A DNA stretch of 64,000 bases from Chitinophagaceae bacterium UBA1931 (GCA_002337125.1 DDFJ01000002.1:124001-188000); one strand, 5' to 3'. Positions 52,677 to 61,928 are shown, counted from the stretch's first letter. Program-made: numbers and translations. The notes: generated by a model not told the origin, from the letters alone.

Positions 52677-53498
52677 ATGCCAATACTAACCCTCACATCA
52701 GACATTGGAGAGCAGGATTATTTAGCCGGGGCGGTAAAAGGCACGTTGTTAACCATCGATCCATCGTTTCAACTGGTCGATATTTCTCATCACCTCTCAC
52801 CATTTAATGATCCGCAGGCTGCCTATGTTGTACGCAATGCCATCAGGCAATTTCCGGCTAACAGTTTTCATATTGTGCTGGTGAATCTTTTCCAGTACAA
52901 GCCCGATCATTTGCTGCTTGTTCATCACAACAATCAATACATCTGTGTTGCAGATAATGGTCTTATCACCATGATTCTTGAAGAACCGCCGCAGCAGGTT
53001 GCAGCTATCCAGCTTAATAAATCTGTTGCCCGCAACACACTTGCCTGTGCCGAAGTTTTTGGTAAGGTCATCAAACAAATTCATGCAGGTGCATCTTTAA
53101 ATGATGTTGGCGATACGTCAGTTTCTATTAATGTACGCAATCCACTCCGTTCCATTATCACCAGCCAGTACATGGAAGGGCAGATTATTTCTATTGACCA
53201 TTTTGAAAATGTGATTGTAAATATTACACAGGATGAATTTGAAACACAGCGAAAAGGCAGGCGTTTTAAAATTGTGTTTAAGCGTGATGAAGTGATTGAC
53301 CGTATAAGCGAAACCTATGCTGATGTAAACGAGGGTGAAAAACTGGCTTTATTTAATTCGGCCGGCTATCTTGAAATTGCCATCAACAAAGGAAATGCGG
53401 CCGGCCTTTTTGGCTTGCAGGGCTTTTCAGAAAAGAATATCAGCCAGTACACACAAACCCGTTTATTCTATCAAACCGTGAGGGTTTACTTTGAATAA
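52677..53498 (+). CDS. SAM hydrolase (DUF62, adenosine-forming) family protein
   Basis: A 273-residue member of the SAM hydroxide adenosyltransferase/halogenase family. N-terminal LTLTSDIGEQDYLAGAVKGTLL is the conserved SAM-binding start; DISHHLSPFNDPQAAYVVRNAI and late ENVIVNITQDEFET and YLEIAINKGNAAGLFGL are family-like. The related enzymes cleave SAM to adenosine and methionine. It lies alone between an SDR and DUF2723. Confidence 0.9.
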   Translation: MPILTLTSDIGEQDYLAGAVKGTLLTIDPSFQLVDISHHLSPFNDPQAAYVVRNAIRQFPANSFHIVLVNLFQYKPDHLLLVHHNNQYICVADNGLITMILEEPPQQVAAIQLNKSVARNTLACAEVFGKVIKQIHAGASLNDVGDTSVSINVRNPLRSIITSQYMEGQIISIDHFENVIVNITQDEFETQRKGRRFKIVFKRDEVIDRISETYADVNEGEKLALFNSAGYLEIAINKGNAAGLFGLQGFSEKNISQYTQTRLFYQTVRVYFE

Positions 53499-53563
53499 TT
53501 TGCCATTTGTGAAATTATCCTGTTAAAAGAGTAACCAAATTCTGCTTTATACACCCATCTCCT

Positions 53564-53590
53564 TATTTTTGCCTGCCCGCTGATACGGGC
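53564..53590 (+). promoter_or_regulatory. -7 box and hairpin upstream of DUF2723
   Basis: TATTTTTG (53564-53571) matches TAnnTTTG; a short hairpin GCCCG / CGGGC (loop CTGATA, 53576-53590) lies just after it in the leader. Confidence 0.5.
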
Positions 53591-53609
53591 TTCAAAATCA
53601 ATCCCGGAT

Positions 53610-56600
53610 ATGAATTTTCAAAAGATCAACAACATCACTGGCTGGATTATCGGCATTATTGCAAGTGCCGTTTATATTTTAACAATGGAACCTACCGGCA
53701 GTTTATGGGACTGCGGTGAGTTTGTTTCCACTGCATTTAAAGTTGGAATTCCGCATCCGCCAGGTGCCCCCTTATTTATTTTAATCGCAAGATTATTTAC
53801 ACTCTTTACTCCACACGATGCTGCAGTTGGTGTAAACCTTATGTCGGCTTTGGCAAGCGGCTTCACTATTTTATTCCTTTTCTGGACAATCACTCACTTT
53901 GGCAGAAGATTGGTACAAAAAGGAACAGAAGAATTAACAGGCAACCAGATATTTAATATTATGGCTGCAGGTGTTATTGGTTCACTTGCTTATACATTCA
54001 GCGATTCATTCTGGTTCAGCGCTGTTGAAGGTGAAGTATATGCCATGTCATCTTTCTTTACTGCAATTGTATTCTGGGCTATCCTGAAATGGGAGCATGA
54101 AGATGTGAAAGCGGGTGATGATGATATGAAACGCACACATGCAGAACGCTGGATTGTGTTGATCTTCTTCCTGATGGGATTGAGTATTGGTGTGCACCTG
54201 TTAAACCTGTTGACCATTCCTGCTATTACAATGGTTTATTATTTCCGTCGTTACAAACCAAACTGGACAAGCGGAATCATTGCTTTGCTGATTGGTGTTG
54301 CAATTCTCGGCATTGTTCAGGTAGCAGTTATTCAATGGAGTATTGGTATTGCAGGCTGGTTCGACCGTATGTTTGTAAACGGTTTCAGCATGCCGTTCTT
54401 CTCCGGATTTATTTTCTTCTTTTTTATTGTAGCAATACTCATCTGGGTTGGTTTAAGATGGGCGCAGACTAAACAATACCGTTTCTTACGTTTAGGTTTA
54501 TGGTGTTTTGCATTTATGCTTATTGGATATTCTCCCTACGTAACAACCATGATCCGTTCAAATGCAGATCCTGCAGTTGATATGAACGATGTAAATAATC
54601 CTATTTCACTGGTAAGTTATCTCAGCCGTGAACAATATGGTGATGTGCCTTTGCTGAAAGGACAGAAGTTTACTGCTGAACCAAATTATGAAGATGTTGG
54701 TGATGTATACCAGCGTGTTGGTAATAAATATGAAATTACCGGTAAAAAAAGGAAAGCTGTTTATCCTGAAGAACAAACAATGGTGTTCCCCCGTGTATGG
54801 GATGCAAGTAACGATCAGGGACATGCAGATTACTATGCACAGTTTTTAGGTATTGGAAAAGTGCAGGATAAAAAAACAGGGCAGGTTTCTTATGAACGAG
54901 ACCCCGACATGTCGGATAATATTAAATTCTTCTTTGGTTACCAGTTGCGTATTATGTACTGGCGTTATTTCATGTGGAATTTTGCCGGTAAGCAAAACGA
55001 TCTGCAGGGTGTTGGTGAAAAAAGAAATGGTAACTGGGTAAGTGGTATTTCATTTATCGATAACCCACGGTTGGGCAAACAGGAATTAATGCCCGACAGT
55101 TTAAAAAATAACAAGGCACATAACAAGTATTATATGTTGCCATTGTTCCTTGGTATTCTCGGTCTTATTTTCCACGTAAGCGTACACAAGCGTGATGCAT
55201 TAGTTGTAGGCTTGCTGTTTTTCATGACAGGTCTTGCAATTGTATTGTACCTCAACCAGGCTGGTCCGCAGCCACGTGAAAGGGACTATGCTTATGTAGG
55301 AAGTTTCTATGCATTTGCAGTTTGGATTGGTCTTGGTTATTTCCAGGTAAGAGAGTGGTTGGAGAAAGTGCTGAAAGGTGCAACCGGTTCTTATGTTTCT
55401 GCAGCACTTTGTTTTGTTGCTGTACCATTAATCATGGGTATGCAAAACTGGGATGATCATGACAGGAGTAAGAAAACGCTTGCACCTGACCTGGCTGCAG
55501 ATTATTTAGAAAGCTGTGCACCGAACGCTATTCTGTTTACAGTAGGTGATAATGATACATATCCTTTGTGGTATGCCCAGGAAGTAAAAGGCATCAGGCC
55601 CGACATACGTGTTATCAATACCAGCTTGCTTGGTACTGATTGGTATATTAACCAGCTTCGTTATAAAGTAAACAGCAGCGACCCGATTGATGTGATCTGG
55701 AACGAAGAACAAATTGCCGGTGATAAGCGTAACGTTGTTTATTATATTCCTAATTCACAAACTGATACTGCTTATGCTGATTTGTATAAGACAATGAAAG
55801 ATCAGGTAGGTAGTGATGATGAAGGTAAAATGTTCCGCACACAAGGTGGCGACCTGCTTAACTATTTCCCCAATAAAGGTGTTACTGTTCCGGTTGATAA
55901 AAACTATGTAAAACAAAACGGAACAGTTAATTCAAAAGACAGTGTGGTTGATGTGGTGAAATTCCAGATTGCGAAAGGCTATTTGTTTAAAAACGATGCA
56001 GCAGTATTAAATGTAATTGCTGCCAATAAATGGAAACGCCCGATTTACTTTACACAGCCATTGGGAATTGGTTTTGATGATTACCTACGCCAGGATGGAA
56101 TGACCTTCCGCCTTGTACCTGTTGCCAATGCAAAACAACAGGTGAATGTTGAGTGGATGTATGATAAAATCATGAATAAGTTTAAATATGGCGGTGCCGA
56201 TAAGAATGGTGTTTATTATGATGAAGAAAACCGCAGGCATATGCTCAGCATCCGCAATGCGCATATTGTACTTGCAATGAACTTAAATGCACTTGGCCGT
56301 AAAGACGATGCGAAGAAAGTATTGGAACGTTGCGATAAGATGATGAAAGAACAGAACATGCCTTATGCAATGGCTTCACGTTATGGTAATGATCATGATG
56401 AGAAGAGTTACTACTTTGCTATTGCTGCATTTGAAGCAGGCGATATTGAACTGGGCAAACGTGTAATGACTGAAGTGAAGAAAGATCTTGAACAGCAGGT
56501 TGCTTATTACGATTCAATTCTTGAATCTGATGATCAGACTGCTTCAAGCTACGAATACCAGATGGCTAAGCGTTTGATACAGGGAATTGATGATGCGATG

Positions 56601-56681
56601 AAGCAATATGTACAGGGAGTGAAACCGGGAAGTGATACAATACAGAACAAAGAAACCCCACCGATTATTAATAACAAATAA
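53610..56681 (+). CDS. DUF2723 membrane glycosyltransferase-like protein
   Basis: A 1023-residue membrane protein typical of Bacteroidota. About 12 hydrophobic helices fill residues ~10-340 and ~505-620. The N-terminal WDCGEFVSTAFKVGIPHPPGAP resembles the first extracytoplasmic loop of protein O-mannosyltransferases (conserved Asp-Glu, HPPG). A long soluble tail (~620-1000) with RDIRVINTSLLGTDWY-like pattern (IRPDIRVINTSLLGTDWY) follows. It is probably an enzyme using a lipid-linked sugar, but the acceptor is not known. It ends with a strong terminator. Confidence 0.85.
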   Translation: MNFQKINNITGWIIGIIASAVYILTMEPTGSLWDCGEFVSTAFKVGIPHPPGAPLFILIARLFTLFTPHDAAVGVNLMSALASGFTILFLFWTITHFGRRLVQKGTEELTGNQIFNIMAAGVIGSLAYTFSDSFWFSAVEGEVYAMSSFFTAIVFWAILKWEHEDVKAGDDDMKRTHAERWIVLIFFLMGLSIGVHLLNLLTIPAITMVYYFRRYKPNWTSGIIALLIGVAILGIVQVAVIQWSIGIAGWFDRMFVNGFSMPFFSGFIFFFFIVAILIWVGLRWAQTKQYRFLRLGLWCFAFMLIGYSPYVTTMIRSNADPAVDMNDVNNPISLVSYLSREQYGDVPLLKGQKFTAEPNYEDVGDVYQRVGNKYEITGKKRKAVYPEEQTMVFPRVWDASNDQGHADYYAQFLGIGKVQDKKTGQVSYERDPDMSDNIKFFFGYQLRIMYWRYFMWNFAGKQNDLQGVGEKRNGNWVSGISFIDNPRLGKQELMPDSLKNNKAHNKYYMLPLFLGILGLIFHVSVHKRDALVVGLLFFMTGLAIVLYLNQAGPQPRERDYAYVGSFYAFAVWIGLGYFQVREWLEKVLKGATGSYVSAALCFVAVPLIMGMQNWDDHDRSKKTLAPDLAADYLESCAPNAILFTVGDNDTYPLWYAQEVKGIRPDIRVINTSLLGTDWYINQLRYKVNSSDPIDVIWNEEQIAGDKRNVVYYIPNSQTDTAYADLYKTMKDQVGSDDEGKMFRTQGGDLLNYFPNKGVTVPVDKNYVKQNGTVNSKDSVVDVVKFQIAKGYLFKNDAAVLNVIAANKWKRPIYFTQPLGIGFDDYLRQDGMTFRLVPVANAKQQVNVEWMYDKIMNKFKYGGADKNGVYYDEENRRHMLSIRNAHIVLAMNLNALGRKDDAKKVLERCDKMMKEQNMPYAMASRYGNDHDEKSYYFAIAAFEAGDIELGKRVMTEVKKDLEQQVAYYDSILESDDQTASSYEYQMAKRLIQGIDDAMKQYVQGVKPGSDTIQNKETPPIINNK

Positions 56682-56682
56682 T

Positions 56683-56719
56683 AAAAAAAGCCCCGAAGTT
56701 TTATTCGGGGCTTTTTTTT
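56683..56719. terminator. Bidirectional terminator
   Basis: Stem AAAAAAAGCCCCGAA / TTCGGGGCTTTTTTT with a 6-nt GTTTTA loop, with A- and T-runs at both ends; it serves both DUF2723 and the convergent gene. Confidence 0.9.
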
Positions 56720-56731
56720 GTGTGTATTGTT

Positions 56732-57643
56732 TTAAGATGGTAACGGAACGAGTTGTGTATTGAGTGTTGTGGTTTGGCCTAAGGTAACAACCACGCCTGT
56801 TTGTGTTTTGTTGTGGTAACCTGCAGGAATTGTAAACGCAATACTGTACGTGCCGGGCACAGGAACTTTAACTGTGTACTCACCAATTGCGTTTGATGTT
56901 GCTGTATATGGCTGATCGACTACCTGCACTGTAACGCCTGCGATTGGTTGATTGTTTTCACTATCGGTTATTATACCTGTTACCTGTGTTGAAGATGTTG
57001 CAGCATCGAGTATAATGCGGTTTTGTTTATACGCATTATAAAACTCCGGATTATCTGTTTTAAACTGTAACGCCACTTTATCCATCTGCAGTTTTAATAA
57101 AGCATCGGCATCTTTCATGAGATTGTTGATTGTTTCACTATACGATGAACGTTGTGCTACTGCGTTGCGTGGTGTTGCAATGATATCTGCATAATCTTCT
57201 GTTGCATCGGCAAGATCGCCAAGGATTGTTGTTGTGATGCCATAAGGTGCAAGCGATACAAGATGTGTTGTTGCAATGTTGTGTATGTTGTTACAATTGG
57301 GCACCACCATTTCATCACGCATGTTCCTGAAATCGCTTGCTGTAAAATTTACCTGTTCTTTGAGTGTGTTATTGGATGTGGCTGCTGCATACGAAAAAAC
57401 TGCTGCGCTTACCTGTAATGCCAGATCGGTTGCAATTTTGCGTACCTGTGTTTTATCCATTGCCACACCTGTTATTGCTTTTGTTTCGTTTTGTGCAGCA
57501 TCAATAATATCGTTGTAAATACTGCGCAATGTTGTTACCTGTGTTGCAAATGCGGGAACTGTTGCGGTAATGGTTGCGTTAGCTTCGGCATGTGTGAGTA
57601 CTGCATTGTACATGCTGAGTTTTGCTTCTTTTTTTGCGTTCAT
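56732..57643 (-). CDS. Hypothetical protein with carboxypeptidase-regulatory-like domain
   Basis: A 303-residue protein. The first ~210 residues are helical and Ala/Thr/Asn-rich, with no enzyme motif. The last ~85 residues form a beta-sandwich of the carboxypeptidase-regulatory-like type: VTGIITDSENNQPIAGVTVQV, NAIGEYTVKVPVPGTYSI. Such domains usually sit outside the cell, yet no signal peptide is visible at the start (MNAKKEAKLSMYNAVL). Function unknown. A 21-bp repeat array lies upstream. Confidence 0.7.
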   Translation of the reverse strand: MNAKKEAKLSMYNAVLTHAEANATITATVPAFATQVTTLRSIYNDIIDAAQNETKAITGVAMDKTQVRKIATDLALQVSAAVFSYAAATSNNTLKEQVNFTASDFRNMRDEMVVPNCNNIHNIATTHLVSLAPYGITTTILGDLADATEDYADIIATPRNAVAQRSSYSETINNLMKDADALLKLQMDKVALQFKTDNPEFYNAYKQNRIILDAATSSTQVTGIITDSENNQPIAGVTVQVVDQPYTATSNAIGEYTVKVPVPGTYSIAFTIPAGYHNKTQTGVVVTLGQTTTLNTQLVPLPS

Positions 57644-57867
57644 GACTGAGATTTTTGGTTAAAAATTATTGTTTGAGACATTTAAAATAATTTTCATGAG
57701 AGGCCAGGGCAATACCACGAACAGGTAAACTGAATATATGTGTTGATTTTTTTAATATGTGTGTGCTTCAACCGAAGCAGCTGTGCAAACAAAAACTACT
57801 GTTGCTTTTACATTTACGGTTAAATGCTGTTGAACGGGTGGAGATGGGGTTTCAGAAAAGGGAAATT
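57644..57867. other. Intergenic region before the repeat array
   Basis: 224 bp between the regulatory-like protein and the 21-bp array. It should hold the promoter of the minus-strand gene. Nothing else is recognised. Confidence 0.4.
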
Positions 57868-58203
57868 GTTTTCCAACTGTTGACATGGTTTTTCTAATGA
57901 CCGACAGCGGCTTTCCAAGCACCGGCAGATGCTTTCCAACGACTGACAGCGTGTTTCCAACGAGGATAGTTGCCTTTCCAATGAGTGGAGATGGGTTTCC
58001 AACGACCGACAGCGGGCTTCCAATGACTGACAGATGCTTTCCAAGCGCCGACAGATGGCTTCCAACGACTGACAGCGGCCTCCCAACGACCGACAGCTGC
58101 AATCCCGACAGTGTAAACTGTCTTCCAGTCAGGTGCAGCGGCCTTCCAACGACCGACAGAAGCTTTCCAACGAGTGACAGAGGCTTCCCAACTGGGTGAA
58201 AAT
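57868..58203. repeat. Tandem array of sixteen 21-bp units
   Basis: Sixteen consecutive units, each exactly 21 bp, with core TTTCCAACGACCGACAG. Units diverge by several bases, yet none has an insertion or deletion. The length is a multiple of 3, so most frames stay open. On the minus strand one frame reads a heptad such as RCQSLEA, RCRSLET, HLHSLER, which is coiled-coil-like (Leu every 7 with a 3-4 hydrophobic spacing). One TGA lies in unit 13 (58120-58140). No start codon and no ribosome site are obvious, so no gene is called. Confidence 0.95.
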
Positions 58204-58553
58204 GATGGTTTTAGGCTGAAAAACAGCCGATAGCCGGTAGTAAGGAGTATTTATGAAGAGGGGTTATTCTTACTTTTTTGTTTGGCCAAAAAAGTAACAA
58301 AAAAGGCCCCCGAAAACCCCCGCCTGACCGGACGGGCAGGAATATCCAGCATGGTTTTCGGAAAAACGCCCTGATTAAGCTTTTGTGCTACTCCCGCTGA
58401 GGCGGGACAAGTTGTGGTGAATTGCAGGAGAAATTCTATTGTACATCTCAGGTGTGGCAGTTTGGGTTGGTTTGGCTTTACCAAAATGGAAATGCATTAA
58501 TTTCTGTTGGTGGGGACAGCAACCGGTAAGAGAAGTTTGGCGGCTCTGTTTGC
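58204..58553. other. Intergenic region with odd base composition
   Basis: 350 bp. The part at 58260-58420 is rich in C and G islands (CCCCCGAAAACCCCCGCC, GACCGGACGGGCAGG, CCCGCTGAGGCGGGAC) unlike its surroundings. The last one forms a hairpin (CCCGC / GCGGG). A 77-codon minus frame at 58251-58484 has the look of widely copied, unexplained Bacteroidota frames and is not called. Confidence 0.5.
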
Positions 58554-59126
58554 TTAATTTTCAATTTTCAGATCAAATCTTCCGTTGGTGATTTCCCTGA
58601 TTCTTCCTGCCGGATTTCTGGCAGTAAAGCTGAAAGTACCTGACACAATTTTTTTAATTGTATCAAGTCTTAAAATATTTAATTCGCCGGTAATTGCAAG
58701 ATAAGTACTGCCTTGACCAACATAATCTGTGCCTTCGTTTTTTTTATAGTAGCCCAAAATGTCACATTGATGTGGATTTGCACAAGAATCATTTATGATT
58801 TGATATTTCCCTGGTCGAAAAAGGTTCATTTTTTGAATAAAAATATCGCCTGAGACTCCTTCATTAACTGCAATTCCTTGAATAAATAATGAGCCTTCTT
58901 TAAACATGTCAGTTGAATCAGAATAATAATTGCAGCTTAATGGTCTTATATTGCCAAATAGAGTTTCTCCTGGTATAAAAATTTTACCGTCAACCAAACA
59001 GCCAAAAGTGTTTTTACCTTCCTGAGTAATTGGAGGCAACTTTACTCCAAAATTAAATTTCTTACAATTGCTTGAAGAGAATGTAATTATAATGACCAGT
59101 AAGGCAAGAATTAATTTGTGTTTCAT
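58554..59126 (-). CDS. Hypothetical lipoprotein
   Basis: A 190-residue protein with signal MKHKLILALLVIIITFSSSNCKK (lipidation Cys ~21). The mature part is beta-rich with DGKIFIPGETLFGNIRPLSC, GSLFIQGIAVNEG and GTFSFTARNPAGRIREITNGRFD; that ending resembles the DUF6252-like group of Bacteroidota lipoproteins, a guess by appearance. The next upstream gene on this strand starts at 59789. Confidence 0.7.
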   Translation of the reverse strand: MKHKLILALLVIIITFSSSNCKKFNFGVKLPPITQEGKNTFGCLVDGKIFIPGETLFGNIRPLSCNYYSDSTDMFKEGSLFIQGIAVNEGVSGDIFIQKMNLFRPGKYQIINDSCANPHQCDILGYYKKNEGTDYVGQGSTYLAITGELNILRLDTIKKIVSGTFSFTARNPAGRIREITNGRFDLKIEN

Positions 59127-59162
59127 CTGATTTTAGAAAAGAAATTTTGTAAAAATGGTTTG

Positions 59163-59789
59163 TTATGATCTTAGTCTTCCCCAAAGCATACTAATTTCAG
59201 CACCATAATAGTTATCTTTTGTGCCTGTGATATTCCATAACGAAAGCTCCATCCCGAGTTTCTTTGAAAAAAGAATTTTCAATTTAGGTTTTATCAGCAA
59301 ACCAAAGCTTCTGTTTTTCTTATAAGTATATGTGTAGTTAACTGACCAGTTTCCTATAAATCCGCCATCTCCTACAATATGTCTAAAATCTGTCGCAACA
59401 AAATTTTCCATATAGGCAGATCCTACTTCAAAGGCAGGTTTTATTTTTCCTTGTTTGGATTTAAATTCTCGTGTTAACGAGATTGTGTAGATGTTGTGAA
59501 CATCATTAGGGATTTTATCTTCGCCAAAAAGAGTAAAGCCTGAACTAAAATCATTTGGTGTTTGCTTAGAATTTCGTACAGCACTTTTTACTTCGATTGA
59601 GGCGTACCATTTATTTTTCAAGTTAAAAGAACCTCCAAACCCATAAAAGAAAAGTTTGTTTGTGAAACTTGTATTGATATTTATGCTGTATTCTTTTTTG
59701 GGTTTCTCATTAAAAGTAATTGAATTGTTTTGTGAACTGGCACAAACCAAATGAAGTAAAAACAGCATAATTAAACAAGATTTTTTCAT
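59163..59789 (-). CDS. Hypothetical outer-membrane-like protein
   Basis: 208 residues from the ATG at 59789, which gives a signal peptide (MKKSCLIMLFLLHLVCASSQ). The remaining sequence has alternating beta-strand patterns (YSININTSFTNKLFFYGFGG, NKWYASIEVKSAVRN, VNYTYTYKKNRSFGLLIKPK) that fit a small beta-barrel, ending in an aromatic-poor RLRS. It lies 36 bp before the lipoprotein gene, so they are likely co-transcribed. Confidence 0.65.
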   Translation of the reverse strand: MKKSCLIMLFLLHLVCASSQNNSITFNEKPKKEYSININTSFTNKLFFYGFGGSFNLKNKWYASIEVKSAVRNSKQTPNDFSSGFTLFGEDKIPNDVHNIYTISLTREFKSKQGKIKPAFEVGSAYMENFVATDFRHIVGDGGFIGNWSVNYTYTYKKNRSFGLLIKPKLKILFSKKLGMELSLWNITGTKDNYYGAEISMLWGRLRS

Positions 59790-59945
59790 ATAGCAGAGAT
59801 TTAAAAAAATAGTCAAACTCTTTAAAATAAATTGCTTTAAAGGTTATCATTGAGTTTGACATCTCTAAATTAATACCGAATTGTATTTAAAATAAGACAA
59901 CTATTTGCCTTAAATGAAATATTGTGCTTATTATTCGCATTTTAT

Positions 59946-59960
59946 GATACTTTTTGTATC
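59946..59960 (+). promoter_or_regulatory. Short inverted repeat before the HTH-like gene
   Basis: GATAC-TTTTT-GTATC, a perfect 5-bp palindrome 21 bp before the ATG at 59982. It resembles in form the ATAC-T6-GTAT element at the suf promoter, though the flanks differ. Confidence 0.4.
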
Positions 59961-59981
59961 TTTCTGAAAGACAATTAAGAA

Positions 59982-60944
59982 ATGTCAATGCAACAAATTC
60001 AGGTTAATTTTTTAAAGCGGGTCTCGAAAAAACTTGATCAAAAACGACTTGCTGAAGCTATTTCCGATCTTCTTAAGATCAGCAAAGGAGAAGCGTACAA
60101 AAAAATAAAAGGAACAAGTTTGCTTACTCTTTTGCAAATTCAGAAAATATGTAATGAGTATAAATTAGATTTCACTATTCATGGTAATGAGAACCATTCT
60201 CATACTGATATTAGTTTTACTCCTTTTCACACTGGTAGAGTTAGTGTTAAAGATTATATTACAAGTCTTGAAAAATTTCTTTACGCTATTTCATCAGCCA
60301 ACCAGAAGAGGCTTATCTCTGCTACAGATGATATTCCTATTTTTCACCTTTTTCAATATCCTGAACTCACTGCTTTTAAATTGCATTTCTGGCAAATGCG
60401 CATTATTGATAATGCCCCTTTTAAGTTTAATATGAATAGTTGGAACTCTTCTATTTTAAAGCCCGCTGCGAAACTTCATGAGCTTTACAGGTCAATTCCA
60501 AGTGCAGAGGTTTGGACGAAAACGAGTTTACTTAATACTTTAGACCAGATAAGATACGCAGCAGAAACAAAAATTATTTCAGATGCAAAAATGGGAAAAC
60601 TGATTTGCAGCCAACTTCGTTCAGCACTTGCAGATATAGAAATGTATGCAGTAAATTGCAATAAGTCATCAACTGGTGTTGTTGCTTTTGATTGGTATTT
60701 TTATGACATTATAGGAACGATTACTTATTTAGCAGAGAAGGATGGTGAGTATGAAACCTTTATTCGATTCAACACATTTAATACAATACAAGAGGAAAGT
60801 GGCATACTTTGCACAGAAGTAAAGCATTGGCTTGATAATTTGATTAAAGATGCAATTGGGTTTAGTGGTCAAGGAAGTGTACAACGTAACAAATACCTGG
60901 CAACAGCCTATGAACAATGTGATGCTGCTGCTGAAATGTTTTAA
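59982..60944 (+). CDS. Hypothetical protein with N-terminal HTH-like region
   Basis: A 320-residue protein. The first ~70 residues look like a helix-turn-helix of the Xre kind (QKRLAEAISDLLKISKGEAYKKIKG, then LLQIQKICNEYKLDF). The remainder (residues ~75-320) is helical, with no named domain. Such HTH-plus-variable proteins are common single regulators in Bacteroidota. It has no obvious operon partner; two envelope genes lie divergent. A palindrome lies just upstream. Confidence 0.6.
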   Translation: MSMQQIQVNFLKRVSKKLDQKRLAEAISDLLKISKGEAYKKIKGTSLLTLLQIQKICNEYKLDFTIHGNENHSHTDISFTPFHTGRVSVKDYITSLEKFLYAISSANQKRLISATDDIPIFHLFQYPELTAFKLHFWQMRIIDNAPFKFNMNSWNSSILKPAAKLHELYRSIPSAEVWTKTSLLNTLDQIRYAAETKIISDAKMGKLICSQLRSALADIEMYAVNCNKSSTGVVAFDWYFYDIIGTITYLAEKDGEYETFIRFNTFNTIQEESGILCTEVKHWLDNLIKDAIGFSGQGSVQRNKYLATAYEQCDAAAEMF

Positions 60945-61062
60945 GTGAATATGTAACTGAAAATATATGCAGCGTTTGGCAATTTTTTTCTCGTATCGAT
61001 TCGTGTCTACCCCAACAGAACAATTTGTTATCTAATTTACATGTTAAAAAGATGGGTTGCTG

Positions 61063-61184
61063 AATAGAATTACAATGCGTACCACCGCTTGCAGCCGGGT
61101 GCCACGAAAGTGTTGAATTTAATTGTGTGGCACAAGAGTGCGATGGCGCTTGCAGCGCCACAGGCTGCAACGGAAGCTTAATAG
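61063..61184 (+). repeat. Intergenic repeat element, expanded copy 3
   Basis: Starts AATAGAATTACAATGCGTAC and ends CAACGGAAGCTTAATAG, as in the short copies, but a middle insert makes it 122 bp. The insert folds: outer arms TTGCAGCC (61089-61096) and GGCTGCAA (61163-61170); inner hairpin GTGCCAC / GTGGCAC (61099-61133); second hairpin TGGCGCT-TGC-AGCGCCA (61144-61160). This makes a three-way junction. Confidence 0.65.
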
Positions 61185-61210
61185 ATGCAATGACCCCTGC
61201 TACATACTTA

Positions 61211-61804
61211 TTATTGGCCTTTTTTATATTTTTCTTCGATTGTTTGCACAACAGAAATCATGTACTTCACAAACTTGGTGCTTTGTATATCAATCTGCTT
61301 ATCCAGTTTCCTGTACATGCCAATTGAAGAAATTCCCACACGCTGAAAATTTTCAACATCGGTAATATCATTACTCAGTGTTGGTGTGATGCTTGTTCGG
61401 GCACTGGGAATATACACCCAGCCAAATGGAACGGCAAAACCGGTAAAGGTTAACGCTGCAGCTGTACCAAGCCCGGCAACTGTTACAGCTGTACCAATGA
61501 TGTTTTGTTTTGAACGGATGAATTTAACCCTTGCTACTCTTACCTGGCAGCTGGTGGTTTTTATGCCGCTGTTGAGTGCTAGTTTAAAGGGGTGTGTTTC
61601 GCTGTTGTACACATCGACAAACCTGGTCATTTTACGGATAATTTCCTGGCGGTATTCAAATTCCTGGATAATACTTAAGTCCATTTCAAGATGAAGAGTA
61701 TCTATCTTTGCGTTTTGCTTCAGCAATAACTTTGGATGACTGCACGATGAAAAAAACAGCAGGCCAACGAAAACTGCCAATAAAAAACGGAAGGCTTTTT
61801 GCAT
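61211..61804 (-). CDS. Hypothetical lipoprotein
   Basis: A 197-residue protein with signal MQKAFRFLLAVFVGLLFFSSC and lipidation Cys21. A glycine- and alanine-rich segment (TAVTVAGLGTAAALTFTGF, residues ~110-130) looks like a buried helix or a membrane stretch. It carries no enzyme motif. Transcribed away from the VWA gene. Function unknown. Confidence 0.6.
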   Translation of the reverse strand: MQKAFRFLLAVFVGLLFFSSCSHPKLLLKQNAKIDTLHLEMDLSIIQEFEYRQEIIRKMTRFVDVYNSETHPFKLALNSGIKTTSCQVRVARVKFIRSKQNIIGTAVTVAGLGTAAALTFTGFAVPFGWVYIPSARTSITPTLSNDITDVENFQRVGISSIGMYRKLDKQIDIQSTKFVKYMISVVQTIEEKYKKGQ

Positions 61805-61928
61805 GAGAAAAAATTTTCAGGCATCAAATTAAGCATTCGGCGTAAAACTTTCAGAAAGAATAATTGTTATTAACCATTTAACAGAGCTGAGAAAACCGGT
61901 TCGCAGAAATTGAGTTAACTTGTAAGTT

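Noticed and set aside
57752..58199. Three overlapping open frames in the repeat array (57752-58102 minus, 57820-58086 minus, 57885-58199 plus)
   Set aside because: A 21-bp unit keeps several frames open at once; none has a supported start or family.
57868..58203. CRISPR array
   Set aside because: Units are contiguous 21-bp tandem copies with no spacers, and no cas genes are near.
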